Positions 14,301 through 25,600 of a DNA stretch of 64,000 bases are shown here, piece after piece (within the stretch, counting starts at the first letter, position 1; each line of letters begins with the position of its first letter). The position numbers and the translations under genes were made by a program. The notes under the pieces are model-generated. The model saw nothing but the letters and a program-made list of their open reading frames with translations, had not been told where the DNA came from and did not search any database. The DNA is from Pegea sp. RAD2-039 (taxonomy: Eukaryota; Chordata; Thaliacea; Salpida; Salpidae): positions 620,001 to 684,000 of the forward strand of contig JAQGEQ010000213.1 of NCBI GenBank assembly GCA_034620365.1, given 5' to 3'.

Positions 14301-17300
14301 TGCAGAAGGAGCCTCAACAAAAAACAATCATCAATAACCTTCGTTTGTATGTTCCTTTAAGACTTCATTTTTTTCCTTCTCATTTAATGAAACTGATTCT
14401 GGCAAAGGAAGAGCTGCAAAGATTTTTTGAAGATTAGTAATTATATTGAGATGTCAAAATTTATGAAACAATTGTTATTAAAATGATATATAACTTTATT
14501 CTATGATAAAGTTAAATAAGTCTAAATAAAATTAAATAAATTAAAATATTTATTTTACTTCCACAGTATTTGTTTATTTTATAATTATTAATACTTAAAG
14601 AAATATATCTTTTATCTTATGAAACATATATAATAAGAAGTAAATCTATAATTTGAAATGTCTTTTAAAATTTTAAGTCACAAACTTGTTAACTCAATCT
14701 AAACGTTTATCGAGAAAACATCTTAGCTCACAAGTTAAATAAGTTAAAAATACTATCTCTCTTTCTGCGAATCTTGATAAACCATTCTTATCAATCATGT
14801 TTGTAGATATTTAGAGAAAGTGAATTAACAGGTAGTAAACTATTAGACTGAGTTAAGTATAGAAACTAGGTTTTTAAATAATAAAAGACACAATCAAAAC
14901 ACAAATATCTTATTTTGCAAATTTCAGCAAGTGTATTACAAAATTTGATTTAATGCTAATAAGGCTTATTAGAATTCAACGTAAATCACACAAGAAAAAC
15001 TGGGTAGATGTATTTATCACCTAAACTTGTAACAAATTCTTGGCTAGGTGTTCCAAAAAGCTTATTTTACATAAAATTGTTGTGCTTTGGTGACAGAAAG
15101 TACTAAAGAGACGCGCAACTACACGCAGTAAGGCACGTAGTTTGGTAATAATGCGCGTGGTTCTTAAAAAATTGAGACTCAATGTTATTGTAGCTGATTA
15201 AAGTTTAAAAACAAAATGGCTTTATATAGTTTTTATGCTCAAAAAAGATAAAAAGACAAAACACCAAATAAGGTAAAATTAATAAGTAAGATTAATCGTA
15301 AAGAAAAACAAATATAAAATCAATTTATAATTTATTCAATAAAAACCAGGTGTAAAACTAAAGATAGTTTGTTGCTGTATATAAATTTGTTTGTTTATTT
15401 TGCTGATCTCAAGAAAATATAATCTTTTACTTGTTTCAAACGATTTATTTTCAATACAATTTTTCATACCAGTTTTACTAAAATAAAAAGTATTTTCTTA
15501 TAATAGTGAATAGTTTTATAAATTGTTGCTAAAATAATTTTTATATTCTTCGAATTTTGAAGATGTTAGCTTTCTCCACATCATGTGATGCACAATTCTA
15601 TTTTGAGGATGTTCAACGAATAATCAAAAATAGACCACTTAATTATTTACTTACATTTAGGTTCAGATTTTACATATGTGCATCATTTTACGCTTCAAAG
15701 GTTTCACATTTTTATTAAGAGCTTAATGTATTTTCAAATAACTCATTAAAAAAATAAAAATTTACATAGCTGTATAAAATTTATGACTATACAATAGTGT
15801 AATGATCTAACAAGCAATGTTATAATTTAATTTCAAATTAATACTAATTATATTTGGCAACAAATATATAATCTTTCACTAATAATCTTTTTATTAAAAC
15901 AATAGCCACAATTGACAAGTTTCTCAACGCTTATCAAAAACATAGATAATTAGACAAATTAGATGATTTGCTCACTTAGATTTACTTAAACGTTTTTTAG
16001 CCACAAAAGCTTTAACTCGAGAAAAGGCATTTTAGTTTGTCTTTTCTATAAACTTTCAGTATAATAAGCAAACAGTTTACGTAATTTTGATTTGATAAGA
16101 ATTTAGTAGGCATCACACAAAGTTGAAAAGATTTAAATGAAAAAAACAAGATTTGAATTTTTCGTTAGATTACAATGACAAAAAATAAGTTATCTCATTA
16201 ATGGCGTCTTATGTAATTTATTTGCTTTATTGATATACATTATTTTAAGAAGCTTTAATTAAAAATGTTATCTTGTGAAATGAGCCTAATGTTTTTCTCC
16301 AAAAAATCTGATAATCATTTTTCTGAAGTAAGTCTATTTCAAACTGCAAGCTCAAAGCAAGCCTTATTAGTGACAGAAGGATTTATTTATAGAAATTTAA
16401 TAAATTAAAAATAAAGCTGGTAAAAAAACATATACAAAATACATGTCATTATGAAAGCAGAAATAGCTTTTGCGTTTTTGGTTATCACACAAAAAGCAAA
16501 CTTAAGATCAGTATATTAGAAGAAAAATATGATTCATTCGAATTCATTGTCAAACTTTTACCAACCTTATAAACTGTCTTTATACAAGACAATACTTTTT
16601 GTTGGTTGAATCACCTCAAAATTGTACAAATCATAGGTCATATGACAAACAAAGTAGGTCATATTTTTGTAAAAGTTAAGTTTTATAAATCAGGAAAAAA
16701 TAATTAGAAAAATTGAAATTGCAAACAATACAAAGACGATTTACGCATGAACTGTTAATTGGAAGCCGATTAGGAAACCGTACAAGTGCCTCAGTGGCCT
16801 AATTTCATAATTAGCAATTCAAGTTTAGCTAAGCATCAATCTAAGCACATTAAAATCTTTAACAAAACTATTCTTTCCAATTTAATGTTTTAGTATAAAA
16901 TGATTGAAAAACCTTTTAACTGAATGTTTTCAAAAGCTTTTCATAAAACTATAATTTCCACAAACCTTCATTAAGTTTCAATCACCTGCACGATACAATA
17001 ATACTTTTGGATATGAGGTTATTTTAATCAAAGAAAACATTCAGCTGCTTTCAGACACAATCATTCCAATAGAATTTCAATGTAGAAGAAACTTGTTTAT
17101 ATGGCGCAAACATAATAATTATGTCAAGCCTTGTACTTTCCGACTTATTAAAAATAGTTTGAGTTCTGATGTTATATGTGTTTGATGCATAGACAATTAT
17201 ATAAATTAATTAATTTGTTAGTGGTATATTTTCAGTGGTTTACAAATTCTTTGGTCTGATAATCCTTATGATTTATATTACAACTAATCTATATACATTT

Positions 17301-20300
17301 GTAAGACATAAAAAGACTATATTTATAGACTAGTTGGCCAGACAAAGTGGTCGGAAACTTTGAAAAAATCTAAATTTGTGACAAGAAACAGTTAAAACTA
17401 GCAATAAAAAGTAAAATTTGCTTTAAAGCTTTATTGGCAAATCGAAGCATTATGCTGAGAAGGAATACTTATAAAGTTGGTACATAATATTTAATCAAAT
17501 ACTTAAACAATTATATAATTAAGCATTAACTTTTAGATTCAAGGAATAAATTGCATTAATTTTAAATTATTAGCTCTTAAAAGTCACATAAAAAAAGATT
17601 TTGTAAACATCTCTTAAAGCTACTGCTTAATAGTTAGTGTAAGCTGACCTATTACTGAAGAGCCAATTAACCTACCAAGTAAAATGCAAATAAGTTAATG
17701 TAGATAATTCCAAACAGAAAGACTGGTTTTTCAATATTATGAAAATAAATGATTTAGAATCACGAAAATCTTAAAACGATAATAATCATTGATTGCTTTC
17801 ATTCTTATTCGAAGTATAGATAAAATTAGATTAATTCTCATTTTGAAATAAAAAAATAATTATAAACCTCTTTTAAAAATCTTCATATTTTAGGCAAAGA
17901 CTGTTTTAAAAAAGTTGACTTAAAATCTGATTAAATCGATAAGTTCCTAATCTTCGAGCACGATGACCCTGCGACACTGAAGGCAACACTATTTTCTTTG
18001 TTAGATTTTTCAAAGAAGTGATTTAAAGTGTGCCTTTCAAAGTCGACGTTTATGAAAACAGTTTTCGGTAACATTTAATATAAATTAATCTAAATGATGA
18101 AAGCTAAAAGAATAACAACTTAATGTAGAGAAAAAGCTTATAAATACAACTAAATTAAAACCATTAAATTTCAGTTTTATGTATGTAAGAGATATAATTA
18201 AACAACTTTTATAATAAAATGAATACAAATTTGTATAAGACCCTTCAATAAATTTAACTGATTGAAACCTTCTTTTAACATTCTTCAGTAATTGAATTCT
18301 AAGGAAAAAATTTCAGTAAGATGATAGGTAGACTATTTTCATGGCTGCTAAGGAATAAGAGGAAGAATTACGAGATAAACTATTTGAGGTGAACTTTCTA
18401 AAATTTAAACTTTTTCAAATTTGTTTAGATAATTGTTATTGAAAGTGAGCTAAAGAAGAAGTTAGCAAAAGTTCCAAACTTTTTGAATTGGAACTATTTT
18501 ACCATTTTTTGCAATGAAAAGAGATTATAAAACTTTTTATCTAATTGATTTGTGTCATAATCATTAGGAGGACCATCAAATTGAGTTCATTGAAAGATTA
18601 ATGTCAATTAAAACACCACAAATGAAAAATAAAGTACAGTAAAATTTAAATGCAAAAGTTTTGCTTCAATTTCCAAGCGTGTCATCATACGCTCGACACA
18701 ATTAGCTCTGATTATTTCAAACTTAATTCGTTTAACTTTAGAAGAAAACTATTCAACTTTACTGAGTTCAATTGTATGATTAACCAAAGTCAAATTGGTA
18801 AAACATTTAAGAGCTTCTGTTAAACGGTAAGTTGCTGAGATTAAACTGTTAAACAACTTCCTTTTTGAAAAGCAACGCTTGATAAAAGTGACATCAAAAA
18901 TCTTTAATGATTTTATTGGATATTACAATTAAATCTCCTTCTTATAAATCTCCGCCATTTTGATTTTATTCTTAACTCAGTCATGCATCAGTAACCACTG
19001 AGTGAAAGATTATAAAAGTAATCTCTTGCCTGCATGGCCTTCTTTACACAAAGTGAAATCTAAGAACACTGCAAATATTTTCGGTTGATTAGATTGCTTG
19101 GTTATAAAAACACAAGACAAACGACAGAGACTTAAAAGGTTCTGTAATAGAAACTGCGAAAATCTGTGTTTACAAAACAGAGAATAAATCGATGATTAAC
19201 ATTATTCAAAGGAATATGGTTGAAAAGATATAGAAAAGAATGTCTGGCAAGAAACTTTGAAAATGACAGCTAGCTGAAAATGGTTTTCATCTACTTGTGG
19301 CTTAATAAACGTTTTATTTTCACTTTTTTACGCTTAAACATCAATAAAATTCTATCAGATGATAAATGCGTTTACTGCAACCACTTATTTATTTTGATAC
19401 TTTTATCAAACTATTTTTTGTTTACATGGTAACTTTCAACCGATCACATTTCTTCTGCTAGTCTTAACAATTCGACATTTGAGTTTTTCACTTATTTAGT
19501 ATTTTCAACTTTTGTGTATTAATATATTTTTATGTAATATTTTTCATAAGATCTATTTGAAGATTAAAATGTCTTTAAACTTCAGAAAATATCAAATCAT
19601 TTTTTTCTAACTGATGTTTCAATATCTTCTAGTAAGATAAAAAAGTAAATATCAAAATGTTATTCTTAAAAATATTTCAATTAATAGAAATATTTCTTAA
19701 TAAGAAAAAAATAGAAAACGCTTTCTTAAATAATAATTAAAACATAAACCAAAAACCTTTATAATAATAAAAGTTAAAAACTGTTCATTAAACTATTTTA
19801 ATTTAAAGTATCTTATTTACTTATTAAAATAAATGCCAAGGAGGTTACTTGAAACGAGCACCTCTCGCTAACACACATTCTCACAAATAACATCTATTTG
19901 TTCTATACAGATCTAATAACAAAGATAAGTTGACAAGATTTTAAAATATTGAAGATGTTATTTTAATGAAATAAATCTTAGTGTTTTCCGCTGTCACTAG
20001 GCAGATTTTTATTTAATAAATTTTTCTTATAAAAAAGTCTTTGGTTTACAACGTATAAAATATCTACTAAAATAATATATAATTAAACTAAAGCCATTTT
20101 GGTCTAATTAATGCTATTATTTTGTTTTAATTAGAAAAACTTTTTGTTTATAAACTCTTTGATGCTTACTGCTTTAAAAATAAAATATAAAAATCAAACC
20201 ACCCACGATGACTTTATAAGGAAAAAATGTTCATAATGATATTATCGATCACAAACAAAATCACTGAATCAAAGGTTAAACAACCATATCTGTTTACTGT

Positions 20301-22652
20301 TTCCAACCAAATTTTTTCAGCTTATTTTGAAACTAAAATTTCCAATAATGCTAACTACTATTGTAACAATTGTATAATGATTGTAGTTTAATATTAATTT
20401 ATACTTTATTTTTATATATTTTTGAATATATTAAATATCTTATGTTATATAGACGCTTATAGATATAAATATACTTTGGTTATAAGAAAATTGATTTTAT
20501 ATTTCTTCATAGCAAGCACTTACTATTAGCAAACTATTTTTGTAATCGTTTGAAAATATTATATATTTATTTTCAGCACGTTAATTGATTAACTTATTTT
20601 AAGAAATGCAAGGAAATAATGAATTTTTAAACATACTAAAGAAGCTATTGAAATAAATGCTAAAATAAGACTAAATGTGCATAAGAGAACCATATGAAAG
20701 TCTTCAAACATTTCACTTTCTACCACCAAAGAACAAACTCATATCAAAGATCTAATATCAACAAATATTACTTCAAAGATTTTTTTTAAATTTTACATCA
20801 ACCAGTTTATGATTTATTTTCTAACCATTGAAATTATAAAAACATATTATCATTAAGTGTGAAAGCTATCATTGAACATAAATAGCATTTCTAGATGATA
20901 TCTCCTTATGATTCACAAGCTTCAAAAGTTTCAAAAAACTTCTATTTAAATTTCCAGATAGATGTTAAATATTCTGCTTTTTACAAGTTTTAAAATTTGA
21001 AGCCATTCATTATTCTTGTAGAAAAACTTATTATTTAATTTTATCATTTCAAATAGTGAGCTATAAGTATTCTCTAAGAGTTTATAAAAGTAAGTCGCTA
21101 AGGTTTTGGATAAAAATTAATTTGATATTCTTTCCAGACCATCTAGCAAATGAAAGGTCTTCTTATAACTTAAGTCTTAAACGTTTAACATCTTCAAAGT
21201 TTAGTTTATCAGAGATTTAAATTACACTTTGCTGATTTTCACGAATTCTCAAATGACACAATTCAATTATCTTGTCAAGTTATCTTAAAGTTAACATATT
21301 TAGAAGTAGTTTATGTTATACTAATATTAAATTAAAAAACTAAGTCTAAAACCACCATCAAATATAGTTGTAAAAAGAAAATAAGTTTTTTAGGTTTTTG
21401 AAACACTGCAGATTTATTTGAAAAATCAACACATCTAATAGACTAACTTATAAAATAGATATTTCTAGAAGCATTTTAATCTAATTATTATCTATATGTT
21501 TGGTGGTTTTTAAAATATTTCAAAGCAATCATAAACGATAAAATTCAAATATAAATTTAAATGTACCAATAATGATTCGAAAAGCACCTTTTAATAATTC
21601 TAAATAAATACTTAAGATTAATTAAAGCTAGAAATTAAATTAATTTAAAGGCTCAATAGTCTACCACTAAATACAAACAGTAACCATAAAGAATTTTAAG
21701 ATTTACAATCGTAATCTTATTTGTGCAATAAAAGTTCTTTTATTAAAAAGATCTTTTAACTTACTATCTTTTATACGAAAAATGTTTTGTCAACCATAAT
21801 TTTGATGATTACTAACCACTCACATTAAATTAAATGACTGCTGGATTATAGCAGACTAACATTTATCAAATATTAATATTAAGAAAGTTTTCTACTGATT
21901 TACTTCAACTGTATGCTGTTTAATCTCTCCTAACATCTATAAAAGTTTAGATATCTGTGAATGTAAAAGACCAGTAGTTTCTTACACAGTATATAAAATC
22001 TTAAATCAGTTACAAATGTGGGTTTCAAATCCAATTAAATGTATTTACATAGTTATTTCTGCAGCGCGGACTTTTTTAGAAGTATACTAATGATAGAAAG
22101 AATTTAATAAAGTTAACTTCTAGTTTTAGTTAATAATTGTTTGAATATACATAACTACTTTATCTATATTATCAATACATACCAGTTTTGCAATATATAA
22201 AATACAAATATAATCAAAATGATAAATTATAAAGTAGACTTACCTTCTATATCCACATCTTCTTCTACATCCGAATTTTTATGGTCATTTTGAAATTTTT
22301 TGTATCTAGTTCGATTATTTGCCTCTGTGTTGTCAGCAGAACAAATATTCTTCATCTTTTCATGATCGTTTGACTGGTATTCATCCCGCTTTTGGTATAA
22401 ACGTTGATCTCCAGCATACATTGAGGCATGTCCTTTCCAGCATCGACTAGATTCTAGATGTAAGGACACTCTTTGTGGATGTTTATTAACAGAGTCTGGG
22501 GATAAGCTTTCAGCTATCTCCCTTGCTGGTGAAAATATTTTCTGATTCTTAGTTGTTTCACCAACTTCACTCAAAACTGATCTTTTAGCTTCTTTCTGAT
22601 CGGTACATCTATGCATAAACTGCTGGTAACTCTCTTCGTGGTCTAAAGACAT
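4564..22652 (-). CDS. ANTP-class homeobox transcription factor, four exons (gene-level entry)
   Basis: The gene encodes a nuclear, sequence-specific DNA-binding protein. The exons (given separately) join at phases 1, 1 and 0 and give about 542 aa, or about 536 with the alternative exon 2 donor. Domain order is an acidic N-terminal exon, a short linker exon, the homeodomain, and a Ser/Pro-rich tail of about 240 residues. The homeodomain has the invariant core F8, L16, F20, W48, F49, N51 and R53, with Gln50, which usually favours TAAT-type sites. The block YLSV...LSLTETQIKIWFQ resembles NK1/MSX-type NKL homeodomains. RTAFTPEQ..RLE.EF resembles Not/Emx, and RRTKYKR resembles Emx. I therefore assign it to the NKL side of the ANTP class without a family name. 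I see no clear EH1 repressor motif (FxIxxIL). Introns are about 12.5 kb, 2.9 kb and 1.1 kb. Confidence 0.88.
5380..6436 (-). other. Homeobox gene intron 3 (splits the homeodomain at 44/45)
   Basis: The donor CCAG|GTAAGC is at 6437/6436 and the acceptor CTTAG is at 5380. The 1,057-bp intron is AT-rich. A plus-strand open stretch at about 5735-6046 has no recognisable similarity and reads like random AT-rich coding potential. Introns between homeodomain positions 44 and 45 occur in several ANTP-class families, so the position supports the exon model. Confidence 0.85.
6437..6621 (-). CDS. Homeobox gene exon 3: homeodomain helices 1 and 2
   Basis: The acceptor CTTTTCAG ends at 6622. Two bases (AA) complete the split codon, then 61 codons run to the donor after ...SLTETQ (CAG|GTAAGC). 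It encodes a basic lead-in (KNEQTKNISRYPVGSEV) and homeodomain residues 1-44, from KKRPRTAF to LTETQ, including F8, L16 and F20. The phase 1 entry matches either donor considered for exon 2. The phase 0 exit matches exon 4 exactly and gives a continuous 60-residue homeodomain with no gap. Confidence 0.93.
6622..9473 (-). other. Homeobox gene intron 2
   Basis: This stretch of about 2.85 kb is AT-rich, with no recognisable exon, RNA gene or repeat. A minus-strand open stretch at 8262-8450 and a plus-strand one at 9039-9233 are short, low in complexity and lack splice context. I treat both as chance. Confidence 0.75.
9474..9692 (-). CDS. Homeobox gene exon 2: linker region
   Basis: The acceptor ATTTACAG ends at 9693. 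The first two exon bases complete the Gly codon begun in exon 1, giving ...DVDIE-G-I-MNEPSHLV... in frame. The exon encodes a hydrophilic linker (NPKLSHLENSNLRVKKEDF ... DSWNMKKVENGKILG) with no known domain. Two donors are possible and both leave phase 1. CAAG|GTTTTT ends the exon at 9474 and includes a three-His run. GGCA|GTAATC ends it at 9492 and omits six residues. Both are non-ideal, so the 3' boundary is uncertain by 18 bp. The Met at 9687 is internal, not the start. Confidence 0.72.
9693..22243 (-). other. Homeobox gene intron 1, about 12.5 kb
   Basis: The intron is bounded by donor GAAG|GTAAGT (22244/22243) and acceptor TTTACAG (9693). It is AT-rich throughout, with no exon or RNA gene recognised. 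It contains a roughly 65-bp retroelement tail near 19.8 kb. A small GC-richer patch at about 15,105-15,170 (GACGCGCAAC...ATGCGCGTGG) stands out from the background, but I cannot assign it. Large first introns of developmental homeobox genes often hold enhancers, but that is family knowledge and is not shown here. Confidence 0.75.
19811..19900 (-). repeat. Solo 3' tail of retroelement family A
   Basis: The plus strand reads GGAGGTTACTTGAAACGAGC then CACCTCTCGCTAACACACAT and TCTCACAAATAACATCTATT. This is closely similar to the left (3') ends of the longer family A copies at 40.8 and 45.1 kb and to the short copy at 47.5 kb. It is preceded by an AT-rich TTATT/AATAA stretch like the other copies. 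No RT-coding sequence follows it on the right, so it is either an extremely 5'-truncated insertion or an independently mobile short repeat. It lies in intron 1 of the homeobox gene, in the same orientation as that gene. Confidence 0.75.
22244..22652 (-). CDS. Homeobox gene exon 1: N terminus
   Basis: The ATG at 22652-22650 is the first in-frame ATG downstream of an in-frame TGA and has A at -3. The open frame further upstream begins only with a GTG. The exon encodes 136 codons plus one base and starts MSLDHEESYQQFMHRC. It is hydrophilic and charged, ending in the acidic stretch SDVEEDVDIE before donor GAAG|GTAAGT. An acidic patch ahead of the homeodomain is common in NKL proteins. No EH1 motif is visible; FSPAREIAESL is only a weak look-alike. 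A CAAAG site just upstream (about 22,680) could be a 5' UTR acceptor, so an upstream non-coding exon is possible. Confidence 0.82.
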
Positions 22653-25600
22653 TCTGACAATAAGTTTAATAAGTAAACCTTTGAAAAAAAATTCACTTTC
22701 AGTAAGGTTCGTAAAACTAGTTCTACACACTTTACAAAAATTTAGTAAAATTCACAAGAACTTTTTTTGCATGTTACTCTCGCATAACTTTTTCTTTTCA
22801 TTCTCACAATTTGTTATCTGGAAAAGTGAAAAATGATTGGTAGACAAAAGAATCTATTAGTTTATTTTTAATATTTGTTTTTAAATATAGAAAAATGTAA
22901 AATGATTGATAGAGAGTCTGTTAACATAAAGTTAATTTTTTATAGCAAATATTATTAAACGCTTCAGATTTCAAAAGTTATTATGTTATTTATTGCACAG
23001 GGTGATGTCTATGCAATGAGATACTTGATTATTTACCAAATATAAATTTACATTTAGCTAATATCACCAACAACAAGATTAAGAATTTTAAAGAAGGAGT
23101 GTTATTTACAGTTTTACTTATAAATTAAACTTTTCACTTTAAAATTTCAAATAATGTGCTTAATTTTCTTTTTTTATTCTTACAAATTAAGTCAAAAGGA
23201 TAACTAACAATCAAACTTTTCCTTGTTAAAAGTTCTTTAGTTTAGTTGTTTCTAAGTCTTCTTAAAATTTTCTTTAACTAGGATTTATAAACCAAAGAAA
23301 TCAGCTAATTTTCTTTCAATATCTGATAGTAACAAGTTTTTCTAGATTCAAATATTACATCATCATTAGCACCAAATAGTAGCATCATTTTATCTACCTT
23401 TTCCGTACAGACACATCTTGTATAGGTGTGGTCTAACCGTAACATTACTGCAACACCTGGAATCAATTTTTTATATCTGTCTTTTTGTTAAAGCTTTGAA
23501 ACACCTGTAGAATAGGGATAGAAGATTCATCCAAATGAGGTTTACAATTTTAATTGAGTAAACAAATAAGGTTATTTTTACCTGAAGGTTATTTAGTTGC
23601 GCCTAAATCTTCGTGTTTTGACATGCAGCGTTTAGAGTGCATTGTAAGTTACTGGGATATGTGAGTCATTGCAAAAAGCAACTCGGATTACTTCTATTTT
23701 TTGATCCAAGAAAATTAAATTGTTACAATTTTTGTGATTGGAAAAAACAAACAAATAGCTTAAAGGAGATGATCGTTTTATATGACGTCGCTTTATATTT
23801 ATTTGTATTTTCAGTCCTTATTGACATGCAAGTTAAGCTATGGGTTTTCTTTTACGTGCTGTTCTTTTCTTATGACTGAAACTAGATAATATTTGGATTA
23901 TTATGTTTATAAAACGTCGCAGTTGTTGTTTAAGATAAATAAATATAAAACGATGATAACAAAGACAAACAAAATGTGATTGAAATATTGTTTGTTTAAA
24001 ATTTACTGAGTTAGAAATCTCAAGTAGTCCTTGAGCTTTTCATTTTCTACAAATAGTCATTGTTTTGTCACTTTTACAAACCGAATAGCTTGCTTCTGCG
24101 AAAACTTATTTTGTTTGCAAATCGAAAGTTTTCGAAACAAGCTGTCACGATTCTTTCGAAGAAACAAAATTGAAGCAACAAGAGACGATTTGAGGCTCAA
24201 AGTTAGTGAAGCGAGACCAACATCCTAATATCTAACTGTTAAAATTGCATTATTAAATCATTAATTTCTATAAATTAAGTGCAAAAATTTAATACTCAAA
24301 ACAGTTTATCAAAATGATTTTAAGAAGTTTATAATGAGTTCATATACTTCACTACTTATCGAGGTTGCATTAAATTTTTAATAAACTTTGTTTTAGTTAG
24401 ATCAATCTATTATTAGAAATTATAGTGATAGAACACTCTGCAAAGCCTGAAAAGATTTAGTAGAAAGTTTGAAATAATTAATTAAACAACTCTGAAGGTA
24501 TAGAATCATAGTCTCTGCAACATTTAACAAACGATGACCTGAAGATAAAAATAAATTTATTCAGTAGTTTAAAAAAATGTGAGCAAATTTTTGATAATAT
24601 TGATATAGATATAAAACATGCCCGCTTTACTGAGGTTCCTTGTGCCAGTTTGAACTCACTTAACTTGTCTTATCTTATTTGGTTTTATTTATCCTTATGT
24701 CAGAATTGTATATGAATAACTCGCAAACACGGTTGCTTATATTTGACTCAACTTTCTTAGTGATACACGTTAGGATTTAATAAATCGGTTTAAACTTCTC
24801 AGCCAATGGCATAACATTTGACTTTGTAATTGAGAAGCTAATAATTACTTTGTTACTAAATCATTGTAAATTTAAAAAAGTTTATATGGTACAAATTTCA
24901 TAATTTAAATGTTGACTTTTTTATTTAATACCAAACATTTCCAACGGTCAAATTACAATACATATTTTCGATTTTTACTAATTGTTGATTTCAAAGAGTC
25001 AGTTTTTGTAAATTGTTGAAAATTAACTAAAATAAATAAAATTAACTAATAAAATTAACTTCTAAAATTATTTCTAAATTGAAAAAGTTGGGACAAAAAA
25101 GCGTTCAATTAATCAATGAAAAGTTATGCTTATTTATTAAGTCATCTTTAAAATGAGAAAAAGGTCTGGCCAAACCAGTAGCCAGTCATGGTTTTGATTC
25201 ATCAGATTGAAAACGGTAAAACAGCAAATTCTTATGAGGTAACTACCACAGTTTAGAAAATTTATTTTGTGCGAATCACTAATATAGGAATAACTGTAGT
25301 AGCAAAGAAATATGAAAGTAAAAAAAGCCTTTTAAGTGTGAAATAGTTCCGCAAAATATGATACCACATATATAGCGTATTCTGATATACTTTATGTGAT
25401 AAGAGATTTTGCTTATAAAAATCCTAAATTGCATACATTTATGTTAGAAATAGTCAAAAGCTTATTACAAACATCTGGCTGTTACATTATCAAAAAATCT
25501 TTTATCACTATTTGAAGATCTGATTGATCATTATGATGACTTACGAAAATATAATTTTTTAAAATTTTATTTCTATATTTGTTACAGTTAAAAATAGGAA

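Noticed and set aside
22653-22730. Possible upstream extension of homeobox exon 1 to a start at 22,730
   Set aside because: That codon is GTG, not ATG. The first in-frame ATG after the upstream stop is at 22,652 and has a purine at -3.
23637-24228. Two plus-strand open frames of 80 and 65 codons upstream of the homeobox gene
   Set aside because: No recognisable domain, weak start context, and they read like random sequence; kept only as part of the gene-free stretch.
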